Shown: positions 36,032 through 43,590 of the stretch, piece by piece
How the letters are laid out: each line of letters begins with the position of its first letter
Position numbering within the stretch: the stretch's first letter is position 1
Origin: Cohnella mopanensis
Lineage (GTDB): Bacteria; Bacillota; Bacilli; Paenibacillales; Paenibacillaceae
NCBI RefSeq assembly: GCF_022352055.1
Contig: NZ_JAKRWM010000016.1
Span: forward strand, 1 to 64,000
DNA: 64,000 bases
Direction: 5' to 3'
The notes under the pieces: model-generated
What the model saw: only the letters and a program-made list of their open reading frames with translations
Told to the model about the DNA's origin: nothing
Databases searched by the model: none
Program-made: the position numbers and the translations under genes

Positions 36032-36621
36032 AGAAAAGCGCAAAACGAAAGGGAGTTGCCTTCCTTCTGGTTTTTTCCATTCTTATTGTTTGTCTAGGCT
36101 CACTGTTAGGCGTGCTGTTCTTTCAATCAGATAAGTTTGATCGATGGATCTATCCGATCTCGTATACGGAAGAGATCAAACGCAACGCCGCGATCTATAA
36201 ACTAGATCCTCTGCTTATTGCAGCGATCATAAGAGTGGAATCTAACTACAAGTTGAATGCGGTTTCCCCTAAGGGAGCAGTCGGTATTATGCAGATTATG
36301 CCAGAGACCGCGGCTTGGATTTTGAAGCAGGGTGATTTCGGAGAAATTACGGTGAAAGCCGCAGGTAACGAAGCTCACGCGGGTATCGCTCTCGGCTCAT
36401 GGTATGTAAAGGAACTTAATCGCCAATTTGAAGGCAATCTGATCCTTTCGCTCGCCGCTTACAATGCTGGCCCAGGGAAAGTGCGACAGTGGCTGGATAA
36501 AGGGGTTTGGGACGGGGATGAGAAAACGATTAGAGATATTCCATACGGAGAGACTAGACATTACGTGCAACGTGTGATGTATTATTATAAGAAGTATCAG
36601 AAAGTGTACGAGACGTTATAG
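36028..36621 (+). CDS. Lytic transglycosylase (SLT domain)
   Basis: 197 aa. The start is the ATG overlapping the coaE stop. An N-terminal membrane anchor (about 10-32) is followed by an SLT-type goose-lysozyme domain: the catalytic Glu in IIRVESNY, then NAVSPKGAVGIMQIMPETAAW and LSLAAYNAGPGKVRQW, which are the family motifs. It would cleave peptidoglycan glycan strands from the outer face of the membrane. Translational coupling with coaE is seen in many Bacillota. Confidence 0.93.
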   Translation: MKKSAKRKGVAFLLVFSILIVCLGSLLGVLFFQSDKFDRWIYPISYTEEIKRNAAIYKLDPLLIAAIIRVESNYKLNAVSPKGAVGIMQIMPETAAWILKQGDFGEITVKAAGNEAHAGIALGSWYVKELNRQFEGNLILSLAAYNAGPGKVRQWLDKGVWDGDEKTIRDIPYGETRHYVQRVMYYYKKYQKVYETL

Positions 36622-36633
36622 ATAGGAAGAAGA

Positions 36634-36666
36634 GGAAGCCCTGAAGCTATTCGCTTCAAAGCTTCC
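36634..36666 (-). terminator. Hairpin at the 3' end of the spore protein gene
   Basis: GGAAGC at 36634-36639 pairs with GCTTCC at 36661-36666, with an inner TGAAGC/GCTTCA stem. On the minus strand it is followed by a pyrimidine-rich TCTTCTTCC. It may also end the converging plus-strand gene. Confidence 0.5.
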
Positions 36667-36701
36667 CGGTATTAAGTGCCTTCGGTTGTTGATCTCATCA
36701 C

Positions 36702-36920
36702 TTATTTACCTGCCAGTTGTTGCTCGGCGATTTGCACCAAGCGGCGGGTGATGTTACCCCCGATTGAACCGTTGTCTTTCGTTGTCATATTTCCCTGATA
36801 TCCATCTTGTGGGATGGCAATACCAAGCTCTTGTGCGGCTTCGTATTTCAGTTGGTTCAATCCTGCAGTTGCTTGGGGGACGAGCAATGTATTGCTGCTG
36901 CTGTTTTGTCCGTTAGCCAT
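36702..36920 (-). CDS. Alpha/beta-type small acid-soluble spore protein
   Basis: 72 aa. Contains the GPR protease region KYEAAQELGIAI and the DNA-binding signature GSIGGNITRRLV of alpha/beta SASPs. Coats and protects spore DNA. AAGGAGG lies 9 nt before the ATG, and a sigma-G-like promoter is upstream (36951-36979), which fits forespore expression. Direct evidence that the organism forms endospores. Confidence 0.95.
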   Translation of the reverse strand: MANGQNSSSNTLLVPQATAGLNQLKYEAAQELGIAIPQDGYQGNMTTKDNGSIGGNITRRLVQIAEQQLAGK

Positions 36921-36950
36921 TGTTGTTCACCTCCTTGCGGTTGGTAACTG

Positions 36951-36979
36951 TATTATGTGCTTTATTTTTCTGTTCATGT
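36951..36979 (-). promoter_or_regulatory. Sigma-G-like promoter of the spore protein gene
   Basis: Minus strand: ACATG (36979-36975), 17 bp, CATAATA (36957-36951). The -10 matches the sigma-G consensus CATWHTA, and the gene is of a class normally read by sigma-G. Confidence 0.6.
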
Positions 36980-37031
36980 AAGGGAAGGGTTGGAAATAAA
37001 AAAATAATGCTGAGGAGGCGGAATCGCCGTT

Positions 37032-37493
37032 ATGAAATGCCCTTATTGTGATTACAGCGGGACGAAGGTGCTGGATTCGCGTCCGGCCAACGACAACAAA
37101 TCAATCCGCCGCCGTCGGGAGTGCGAGAAATGCAGCCGTCGGTTTACGACATTCGAGACCGTTGAGGAAACCCCGTTAATCGTCATTAAGAAGGATGGAA
37201 GCCGCGAGGAGTTCAGCCGGGATAAAGTGCTTCGCGGGCTGTTGCGCGCTTGCGAGAAGCGTCCTGTATCCGTCGGTCAGCTGGAAATCATCGTCTCGAA
37301 CGTCGAGCGCGAGCTTCGCAATACGGCTCATGCCGAAGTGGAAAGCCGAATTATTGGGGAGCTGCTCATGGAACATATCTATTCGGTCGATGAGGTTGCG
37401 TACGTGCGTTTCGCGTCGGTGTACCGTCAGTTTAAGGACATCAACATGTTCCTTAAAGAGCTCAATACGTTGATGAGCAAGCATGGCATTTGA
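37032..37493 (+). CDS. nrdR: Transcriptional repressor NrdR
   Basis: 153 aa. N-terminal zinc ribbon with C3, C6, C31, C34 (MKCPYC ... RRECEKC) and an ATP-cone domain (about 49-139). It represses ribonucleotide reductase genes in response to dATP/ATP. GAGGAGG is upstream. Length is typical. It ends the housekeeping block; dyad repeats follow. Confidence 0.97.
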   Translation: MKCPYCDYSGTKVLDSRPANDNKSIRRRRECEKCSRRFTTFETVEETPLIVIKKDGSREEFSRDKVLRGLLRACEKRPVSVGQLEIIVSNVERELRNTAHAEVESRIIGELLMEHIYSVDEVAYVRFASVYRQFKDINMFLKELNTLMSKHGI

Positions 37494-37510
37494 ATTTGAA
37501 TTTTTTTTGA

Positions 37511-37640
37511 TTTAACGCGGCTGGGCCGCGTTAAAATGACTCATAAGGCGATTTCCGCAGATTTAGCACGGCTGTGGCGTGTTAAATGCGGAAAAAAGCG
37601 TGATTCGCGGAATTAACACGACTAGGTCGCGCTAAATGGG
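37511..37640. repeat. Three related hairpins at about 51-bp spacing
   Basis: Imperfect palindromes begin at 37511 (TTTAACGCGGC / GCCGCGTTAAA), 37562 (TTTAGCACG / CGTGTTAAA) and 37612 (ATTAACACGAC / GTCGCGCTAAAT), 51 and 50 bp apart, separated by a linker containing GATTTCCGCAGA in the first copy. Sequences differ by compensating and non-compensating changes. No T tract follows, so this is not a standard terminator, although the first hairpin could act for nrdR. Confidence 0.75.
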
Positions 37641-37690
37641 TTGGAGTGGCTTCAAAATTCGCTGTTGAGAAAAAATGGCGCAATAACCCG

Positions 37691-37720
37691 TTGACAGCAA
37701 CTTAATCTCTGTGATAAACT
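37691..37720 (+). promoter_or_regulatory. Sigma-A promoter of the tRNA-Ala gene
   Basis: TTGACA at 37691 and TAAACT at 37715 with an 18-bp spacer, 20 bp upstream of the tRNA 5' end. Confidence 0.7.
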
Positions 37721-37739
37721 CTATTTTGTCGCCATTTAT

Positions 37740-37815
37740 GGGCCCTTAGCTCAGCTGGGAGAGCGCTTCGCTGGCAGCGAAGAGGTCAGCGGTTCGATCC
37801 CGCTAGGGTCCACCA
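37740..37815 (+). tRNA. tRNA-Ala (anticodon GGC)
   Basis: A 76-nt cloverleaf. Acceptor GGGCCCT pairs with AGGGTCC (one G-T), D arm GCTC/GAGC, anticodon arm CTTCG-CTGGCAG-CGAAG with GGC at the anticodon, T arm AGCGG-TTCGATC-CCGCT, encoded 3' CCA. GGC reads GCC and GCU alanine codons. It has its own promoter and a terminator at 37829. Its last 18 bases recur at 37996-38013, and a decayed copy lies at 38346. Confidence 0.96.
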
Positions 37816-37828
37816 AATTAAACATTCA

Positions 37829-37853
37829 AGCAACCCTTCGGGGTTGCTTTATT
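37829..37853 (+). terminator. Terminator of tRNA-Ala (copy A)
   Basis: AGCAACCC (37829-37836) and GGGTTGCT (37841-37848) with a TTCG tetraloop, followed by TTATT. The following segment ATTAATTGGTGGC ... GATCGAACCAA recurs near the other two copies. Confidence 0.88.
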
Positions 37854-37995
37854 AATTGGTGGCATGGCCGAGATCGAACCAAGCTGGGGCGTTCCGCACG
37901 GACGGAACGAAGTAAGGAGTACGGCATTGAAATTTACCGCTATGAACGTCATCGTCGAATTTACTTCTTCAGTAAGGTTAATCGGAATTTCAATA

Positions 37996-38013
37996 TCCCG
38001 CTAGGGTCCACCA
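37996..38013 (+). repeat. 18-bp duplicate of the tRNA-Ala 3' end
   Basis: TCCCGCTAGGGTCCACCA at 37996-38013 is identical to 37798-37815, the T-arm 3' strand, acceptor and CCA of the tRNA. A tRNA 3'-end duplication of this kind resembles an attachment-site footprint. The 198 bp between the copies encode no gene I can recognise. Confidence 0.8.
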
Positions 38014-38027
38014 TACTTAACCATCCT

Positions 38028-38048
38028 AACGGCAGAGATGCCGTTTTT
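38028..38048 (+). terminator. Short terminator before the DUF2798-like gene
   Basis: AACGGC (38028-38033) pairs with GCCGTT (38040-38045), followed by T residues. Confidence 0.7.
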
Positions 38049-38090
38049 TTATTTTTTGCATGTGCAACTAGACCTCGGGGGAAGATCAAA

Positions 38091-38318
38091 ATGACAATAA
38101 ATAAAAAGTACGAATTTATACTGTTTACCTTGTTGATGGCACTCGGCATGTCCTGTATTATTTCTTTCACGATGAGCGTAATCAATATCGGGTTCCACAC
38201 GATGTTTATTGAAAAGTGGCTTGTAACGTGGAGGAATTCATTTGCGATCGCATTCCCTGCAGCTTATTTGTTACCTAAAGGCATAAGGAAATTATTTAAA
38301 AAAATTAGGTTTGTATGA
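38091..38318 (+). CDS. Small DUF2798-like membrane protein
   Basis: 75 aa with two predicted membrane helices (about 8-30 and 44-62) and the spacing of the DUF2798 family: LLMALGMSCIISFTMSVINIG, then WLVTWRNSFAIAFPAAYLLP, ending in a basic tail. ATG behind GGGGGAAG gives a good start. Function of the family is unknown. It lies between the tRNA-Ala 3'-end duplicate and the decayed tRNA copy, so it may have arrived with an inserted segment. Confidence 0.75.
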   Translation: MTINKKYEFILFTLLMALGMSCIISFTMSVINIGFHTMFIEKWLVTWRNSFAIAFPAAYLLPKGIRKLFKKIRFV

Positions 38319-38345
38319 CTACATTAATTGAATAAAATTTAGTAT

Positions 38346-38418
38346 GGTGCATGAGCTCAGACGGCAGAGCGGGACGCTGGCAGAGATGAGGTCAGCGGTC
38401 GATCAAGCTAGGTCCACC
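38346..38418 (+). pseudogene. Decayed tRNA-Ala copy
   Basis: The stretch aligns with tRNA-Ala: GAGCTCAG, GGCAGAGCGGG, CGCTGGCAGAG, GAGGTCAGCGGTCGATC, GCTAGGTCCACC. Several single-base losses and substitutions break the anticodon and T arms and the acceptor. It is followed, as the real tRNA is, by a copy of the same terminator and flanking text. Confidence 0.8.
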
Positions 38419-38427
38419 CAATTAAAA

Positions 38428-38453
38428 AAGCAACCCCTCGGGGTTGCTTTTTT
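38428..38453 (+). terminator. tRNA-Ala terminator copy B
   Basis: AGCAACCCC / GGGGTTGCT stem (from 38429) followed by TTTTT, then AATTGATGGCC ... GATCGAACCAAACTGGG, matching the text downstream of copy A. Confidence 0.85.
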
Positions 38454-38666
38454 AATTGATGGCCTAGTGGAGATCGAACCAAACTGGGTCGTTCGCGCGG
38501 TTGGGAGATTATTACAAATGCGAGCCTCCGCTTGCATCAATGAATTGTCCGGTAATCCTCTATAAGAATATTCTGGAACTAATGGAGGTCTGGTGGTAAT
38601 ATCGGTTTAATACGATATCCGGTATGAAGCTGACCGATTATTTTCATAGATAACAAAGGAGAAATA

Positions 38667-39359
38667 ATGAACAATCCGATACATATTCTCGTTGCCGAGG
38701 ACGATAATGACATCAGTCGATTGCTGTGCAGCATTATTAAGAAAAGCGGATATATTCCTCAGCCCGCCTACTCCGGAACGGAGGCGCTTCTCTACCTGGA
38801 GCAGCGCCAATGGAGTATGTTGCTTCTCGATCTGATGCTGCCGGGAATGACAGGAGAAGAGCTTCTCAATCGGATAGACAGACGTGACGATATCCCGGTT
38901 ATTATCATTTCGGCCAAAGGGGAGCCGAAGACCAAAGTGTCTGTCCTGCGCGGAGGAGCGGACGATTTCATTACGAAACCATTCGATGTTGAGGAAGTAT
39001 CTGCGCGAATCGATTCCCAACTTCGCATGTATGCGCGAATCGCGCAACCGGCTTTGCCTAGTGTGCTGCAGCATAAGGGGCTTGTACTTGATCGAGACGC
39101 CATGACGGTTACAGCAGATGGGGCTAAATTGACTCTCACCGCTCGAGAATTTGAGATTCTTTCGTTGCTATTGTCGACACCGAAGAAGGTATTCACGAAA
39201 TCCAATCTGTACGAAAGCGTTTGGCAGGAGCCATTCTATGGCGACGACAACATCATCAATGTTCATATGAGCAATTTGCGAAGCAAGCTGTCAAAGGCTG
39301 CTCCGGGAAGCGATTTTATAGAGACGGTATGGGGCATGGGCTATCGGCTAAAGCCTTAA
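38667..39359 (+). CDS. OmpR-family response regulator
   Basis: 230 aa. Receiver domain about 5-118 with the acidic pair in AEDDNDIS, phosphoacceptor Asp in LLLDLMLPG, and switch Lys in ITKPFD. The C-terminal OmpR/PhoB winged helix ends with HMSNLRSKL and ETVWGMGYRL. AAAGGAG precedes the ATG. It is followed by a bacitracin-type ABC transporter and a matching histidine kinase (41122), the usual layout of antibiotic-stress or bacteriocin-sensing modules. A CTTAAG direct repeat between this gene and the transporter may be its site. Confidence 0.93.
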   Translation: MNNPIHILVAEDDNDISRLLCSIIKKSGYIPQPAYSGTEALLYLEQRQWSMLLLDLMLPGMTGEELLNRIDRRDDIPVIIISAKGEPKTKVSVLRGGADDFITKPFDVEEVSARIDSQLRMYARIAQPALPSVLQHKGLVLDRDAMTVTADGAKLTLTAREFEILSLLLSTPKKVFTKSNLYESVWQEPFYGDDNIINVHMSNLRSKLSKAAPGSDFIETVWGMGYRLKP

Positions 39360-39371
39360 GACATTCTTAAG
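39355..39371 (+). promoter_or_regulatory. CTTAAG direct repeat, possible response regulator site
   Basis: CTTAAG at 39355 and 39366, 11 bp apart, overlapping the stop codon of the response regulator gene and preceding the ABC transporter gene. The spacing fits tandem OmpR-type binding, but the assignment is speculative. Confidence 0.3.
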
Positions 39372-39440
39372 TTTTGGCTTTAGTTCTACTTATGTTCTGG
39401 TTTCTATACTTGGTCTATCACATAAAGGAGGCCATGAAAA

Positions 39441-40364
39441 TTGCAGGAGTATGTATTAAAAACAAATCAGCTATCCAAAAAGTTTAAGGGCCATAGAGCG
39501 CTGGACAAAGTTAATTTGTCCATTCGCAGAGGCTCGATTTATGGATTCATTGGGCAGAACGGAGCGGGAAAATCAACGTTGATCCGCCTTGTGACGGGAC
39601 TTGCCTTTCCGACCGAGGGATCGATTGAGCTGTTCGGCACCAGCGAAGAGCAGGCGTTAATCCAGGCTCGCAAACGAATCGGCTCTAGTATCGAGAGCCC
39701 TGCCCTGTTTCCTCACATGACCGCCAGCGAGAATCTGGAAGCGAACCGGATTCTACGAGGTATTCCCGGCAAAGATTGCGTTCCCAGAATGCTGAAGCAG
39801 GTTGGGCTAGAAGAAACCGGCAAGAAAAAAGCGAAAAATTTTTCACTAGGAATGAAGCAGAGGCTAGGTCTGGCGATCGCCTTGCTGGGCGATCCGGAAT
39901 TCCTGATTCTGGACGAGCCGACAAATGGATTGGATCCGATGGGCGTTATTGAAATGCGGGAGCTGCTCAAGAAATTAAATCGGGAGTCGGGCATTACGAT
40001 CCTAATCTCAAGCCATATACTTAGCGAGTTGCATTTGATGGCAAGTCATTATGGCATTATCGATCGCGGTCGGCTACTGGAGCAGCTCACTGCCAAAGAG
40101 TTGGACGAAAAATGCCGGCAGTATGTGTATATTAAAGTGAATGATCCGGGCATGGCAACAGCCGTTATTCAGAATGAGCTGGGCACAACTGATTTCGAAG
40201 TGATGCAGGATGGAGGCATCAAATTGTATAACCGTATTGAGCAGCCAAGTAAAATTTCTTCTGCGCTGTTCTCTGCGGGATTGGAGGTTGAGAAGTTCAC
40301 ATCTATGAGCGAAGACTTGGAGAGTTACTTCACGAAGCGGATTGGAGGTAATCCGCATGTATAA
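39441..40364 (+). CDS. ABC transporter ATP-binding protein (bacitracin/lantibiotic-resistance type)
   Basis: 307 aa from TTG, 9 nt after AAAGGAGG. One nucleotide-binding domain (about 5-230): Walker A GQNGAGKST, signature FSLGMKQRLGLAIALL, Walker B LILDEPTNGLDP, H-loop SSHIL. The C-terminal 80 residues are typical of BcrA/LanF-like exporters. It partners the six-helix permease whose start lies inside its 3' end. Likely exports or removes a membrane-active peptide, or responds to one; the ligand is unknown. Confidence 0.9.
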   Translation: MQEYVLKTNQLSKKFKGHRALDKVNLSIRRGSIYGFIGQNGAGKSTLIRLVTGLAFPTEGSIELFGTSEEQALIQARKRIGSSIESPALFPHMTASENLEANRILRGIPGKDCVPRMLKQVGLEETGKKKAKNFSLGMKQRLGLAIALLGDPEFLILDEPTNGLDPMGVIEMRELLKKLNRESGITILISSHILSELHLMASHYGIIDRGRLLEQLTAKELDEKCRQYVYIKVNDPGMATAVIQNELGTTDFEVMQDGGIKLYNRIEQPSKISSALFSAGLEVEKFTSMSEDLESYFTKRIGGNPHV

Positions 40365-41118
40365 TCTGATTGCAGTCGAGTTTTTTAAGCTCCGTAAGAA
40401 CAGATCGTTCTGGACGTTGCTGATCGCGCTTGCCGCAATCTCGCTTGTTTATCCCTTAATGTATTATTTTGATCACCAGTCCAGTGGAGAGCCGCAATTC
40501 ACGGGAGCCGAATTTCTGGGCACCTTTATTGCAAGCAATACCTACGCTATCAAATTCGGTGTAGCAGTGTTGGCCGGATTCTTCATTTCCAACGAGTATG
40601 CTACAGGTATCATGAAAACGATCGCTTCGTCGGGCAACACAAGAGGGCGACTGTATGTGGCAAAACTAACCGGATTCGCAGTCGGAGTCATGTTGGTTTC
40701 TCTCGTTTTTCCTATCGTCAGTACGGTGGAAGTCACGCTGCTTTCAGGCTTTGGTCATTTGCCGGAGGGAAGTACTGAGTTTTTCATACCTAGAGTGCTT
40801 GGGCTGACGCTATTGTATACGGCGGCCTACGCAGCCATCGGGGCGCTGATTGCTGTAATCCTAACTGACAGCGGAAAAACGATCGGGTTTTCGATGATTT
40901 TCTTACTGATGGTCGATATAGTTTTGGCTGGCATAGGTTCGAAAGTCGAATTCTTTGGTAAGGTGTACGATTATTCCATCTTTAAACTGATTGGGGATAT
41001 CGGCAAACCCAGCATCGATAGCGGAGATTTGCCCGCGCTCCTGCTTGTGCCGTTGCTGACAATTGCCTTATGTGCTATGCTCGGTATTTTTGTGTTCCGC
41101 CGAAAGGATATTAAATAA
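40357..41118 (+). CDS. ABC-2 type permease of the bacitracin-type transporter
   Basis: 253 aa from ATG at 40357, overlapping the ATPase gene by 8 bp. Six predicted membrane helices with a first helix at about 17-37 and the usual FKLRKNRSFWTLL start and NEYATGIMKTIASSGNTR segment of BcrB/LanE-like permeases. Ends in the basic FRRKDIK. Membrane partner of the ATPase at 39441. Confidence 0.88.
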   Translation: MYNLIAVEFFKLRKNRSFWTLLIALAAISLVYPLMYYFDHQSSGEPQFTGAEFLGTFIASNTYAIKFGVAVLAGFFISNEYATGIMKTIASSGNTRGRLYVAKLTGFAVGVMLVSLVFPIVSTVEVTLLSGFGHLPEGSTEFFIPRVLGLTLLYTAAYAAIGALIAVILTDSGKTIGFSMIFLLMVDIVLAGIGSKVEFFGKVYDYSIFKLIGDIGKPSIDSGDLPALLLVPLLTIALCAMLGIFVFRRKDIK

Positions 41119-41121
41119 TAG

Positions 41122-42036
41122 ATGGGAGTGGGGAGATTGTTGCTTATCCTGACGATCTTATCGATGGCGGCAGCAGCTCTCCTGCTTGTCCATCTACTGA
41201 TGCTAAGGCGAGAGTTAGGACGGATGACGGAGCAATTGCGAAGCTACAACGAAGGAGTAACTGGTAAAAAAATCGATGTCGCTCTATTCGACCTGAAGCT
41301 CGAAGCGCTTGCTGGGCAAATCAATCGTCAGTCTCATTTAATAGTCGAAGCAGGAGCACAAAGAAAACAAATCGAAAACGAATTTCGGCAGGCGGCCGTG
41401 AACATTTCCCATGATATCCGTACTCCGCTAACCTCTATTCTCGGCTATATCCAACTGTTGGAGGCGGAGACCATAACGCCTGAAGAGAAACTCGAGTACG
41501 TCAATATCGTTAAAAATCGGACCAAACGCTTGCAGGCGTTGTTAAACGATTTTTTTGAGCTTTCCGTGATCGAATCTCTGGATTATCCCCTTAAAACTGA
41601 AAGGCTTGGGTTGACCGCCATGATCTCCGACATTTTGGTCGAATTTTACGATTCGTTCAACGAACGCGGCATCATGCCTGACATACGCCTACCGGAGGAA
41701 AATTTGTCCATATACGCCGACGAATCAGCTGTGCGGAGAGTGGTTGAAAACTTGCTTGTCAACACGGTGAAGTATGCGGCCGGTCAAGTGGAAATTTGGT
41801 TAGAACGGCAGCGGGAGACAGTAGAATTGACGATTATTAACGATGCGAAGGAATTAGTGGGAAGCGATGTTAACCTCTTGTTTGATCGGTTCTACACTGC
41901 AGACCGTGCCCGATCCGCCCAAACATCTGGGCTTGGCCTTCCTATCGCGAAAAGTCTGATGAACAACATGGGCGGTACGTTGACGGCCGAACTGCGCGGT
42001 GAAAAGTTGATGCTCGTCTGCCGCTGGAAAAAGTAA
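41122..42036 (+). CDS. Two-component sensor histidine kinase (small, intramembrane-sensing type)
   Basis: 304 aa. A single strong N-terminal hydrophobic stretch (about 5-28) with almost no extracellular part, then a coiled linker, HisKA with ISHDIRTPLTSILGY (phospho-His in SHD) and HATPase_c with ENLLVNTVKYA and TSGLGLPIAKSLM. Such kinases usually act with an ABC transporter and an OmpR regulator, here at 38667-41118. The final motif before the stop is hydrophobic and basic. The ribosome site for the ATG at 41122 is weak; a TTG slightly downstream behind GGGGAGA is possible. Confidence 0.9.
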   Translation: MGVGRLLLILTILSMAAAALLLVHLLMLRRELGRMTEQLRSYNEGVTGKKIDVALFDLKLEALAGQINRQSHLIVEAGAQRKQIENEFRQAAVNISHDIRTPLTSILGYIQLLEAETITPEEKLEYVNIVKNRTKRLQALLNDFFELSVIESLDYPLKTERLGLTAMISDILVEFYDSFNERGIMPDIRLPEENLSIYADESAVRRVVENLLVNTVKYAAGQVEIWLERQRETVELTIINDAKELVGSDVNLLFDRFYTADRARSAQTSGLGLPIAKSLMNNMGGTLTAELRGEKLMLVCRWKK

Positions 42037-42099
42037 CAAAGGCCATTTCGAAATGGATGAAGTGCTCCAGCCACGGCTCCGGTAATCGAACCAAGTTAA

Positions 42100-42125
42100 A
42101 GCAACCTCTCGAGGTTGCTTTTATT
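42100..42125 (+). terminator. tRNA-Ala terminator copy C
   Basis: GCAACCTCTCGAGGTTGC (42101-42118) is a full palindrome followed by TTTTATTAATTGGTGGCC, nearly identical to the sequence after tRNA-Ala (37842 onward). TCGAACCAAG lies just upstream. It closes the cassette that started after copy B. Confidence 0.82.
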
Positions 42126-42255
42126 AATTGGTGGCCTCAGAAGTTAAACTGATAGGAACTGAATTTTGTGATATCGTTATTAGTGAACGGCTAAGCCTTT
42201 TATTCGGAGCAAATGGGTTAAATACTGTATCTTGCAAACGGAGCTGGAAGAAATG

Positions 42256-43590
42256 CTTTTTTACTTTTTTGCCTTACTGTCGGCTGCTGTCGTTATTTTG
42301 TTTAATGACATCCGAAATGAGACTAACCGTTGGGCGACCTTCTTTTTGTGCTGTGCTGCCATCGGCGGGGTAACGGATTCCTTATATAAAGCTAATTTCG
42401 ATATGGGTTCGCATGTGACGCAATTTATTAACCTTGTCATGACACCTTATGGAGTGCTGGTATTCAGTCTTATTTATTCAGGAGTAAGCCGGTCTAAAAT
42501 GAGGATTTATAAGTGGGCGGCACTGCTTCCCGTGGGCATCATGCTGGCAGCGACTTGTTCGTCTCCGGAATATTTAATAAATGATAAGCTTTTACTCGTC
42601 TGGACCGCACCTTATTACTTAGTTTCCTGCTACGTTATTATTGTCTCTTCGCTAAAAGAAAGAGACAACTTAAATAAGAAGAAGCGCTTTGTCACCGCCA
42701 TTATTGTCGTGCCGACGCTATTGGCCGTACTTGTGTTTATTTACGGAGCTAGGGCGATACGGCCGGAATTCGATTTTTTTAATTACATATCCGTGTTTAT
42801 TGGTTATTCTCTTGCCACGGGATTATTAGGTACTTTTTTATACGGCGTGCTGGGCGTCAAGCTGCGGTTTGAGCGTGATCCTCTTGAAGGCGCAATGAAG
42901 GCAGTTGGTTCGGGATCCGCCTTATTAAATCATACGATAAAGAACGAAATCGGTAAAATCGCCATCAGCTCCGAAAACTTAAAATCGACTATTCCTGCAA
43001 ACGACGAAGCGTCCAGACAGCATCTGGACATCATTTCGAGCGCTTCCGAACATATGTTGACCATGGTCTCTCGAATTCACGAGAAGACGAGGGAAATTGT
43101 TCTAAGAGAGCAGCCTTGTCGATTGGATCAATTGTGCGAGGAATGCCTCGATCACCGACAGCAATTGTTGCTGAATGATCACAACATAAAGATAACTGCA
43201 GATTACTCCGTCCGCCCGACCGTACGATGTGATCCCGTACATATGAAAGAAGTGGTCAACAACCTTCTATTGAATGCGATAGAGGCTATGCCTGCTGCCG
43301 GAGGAACGGTTGAAATCCGACTGAACGCGATTAAGAAAGGCATTCTTCTGACGGTGGAAGATAACGGGGCGGGAATATCGGCGCAACGGTTGGCTCATGT
43401 GTTTGAACCATTCTTCAGCACGAAAGAAAGGTCCCGAAATTTCGGTCTCGGTCTCTCGTATGTCTATCAGGTTATGCAGAAAAGCGGAGGCTTAGCCCGG
43501 ATAAGTAGCCGAGAAAATATCGGCACCTCGATCGAGCTTTATTTTCCTCGTCACAAAATCATCCAAGCGAATAGGGGGAAATCCGTATGA
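42256..43590 (+). CDS. Membrane histidine kinase
   Basis: About 444 aa from ATG at 42256 behind ACGGAG; TTG at 42232 is an alternative. Six or seven predicted N-terminal helices (to about residue 215) form the sensor. The phospho-acceptor region reads LLNHTIKNEIGKI, an HxxKNE-type box unlike the SHDIRTP box of the neighbouring kinase. HATPase_c motifs are VNNLLLNAIEAM, VEDNGAGIS and NFGLGLSYVYQVM. Its stop overlaps the start of the response regulator (ATGA), so they form a pair. The signal is unknown. Confidence 0.88.
   Translation, partial: LFYFFALLSAAVVILFNDIRNETNRWATFFLCCAAIGGVTDSLYKANFDMGSHVTQFINLVMTPYGVLVFSLIYSGVSRSKMRIYKWAALLPVGIMLAATCSSPEYLINDKLLLVWTAPYYLVSCYVIIVSSLKERDNLNKKKRFVTAIIVVPTLLAVLVFIYGARAIRPEFDFFNYISVFIGYSLATGLLGTFLYGVLGVKLRFERDPLEGAMKAVGSGSALLNHTIKNEIGKIAISSENLKSTIPANDEASRQHLDIISSASEHMLTMVSRIHEKTREIVLREQPCRLDQLCEECLDHRQQLLLNDHNIKITADYSVRPTVRCDPVHMKEVVNNLLLNAIEAMPAAGGTVEIRLNAIKKGILLTVEDNGAGISAQRLAHVFEPFFSTKERSRNFGLGLSYVYQVMQKSGGLARISSRENIGTSIELYFPRHKIIQANRGKSV

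Noticed and set aside
37511..37535. Standard terminator of nrdR
   Set aside because: The stem is good, but no T tract follows and two related hairpins occur at 51-bp steps; it is better described as a repeat family, though it may act in termination.
38344..38565. Short plus-strand open frame across the decayed tRNA copy
   Set aside because: It reads through the tRNA relic and its terminator, so it is not a protein gene.
37850..42130. Intact integrative element with integrase
   Set aside because: Despite the tRNA 3'-end duplicate, no integrase, excisionase or phage gene is visible; only a scar can be claimed.
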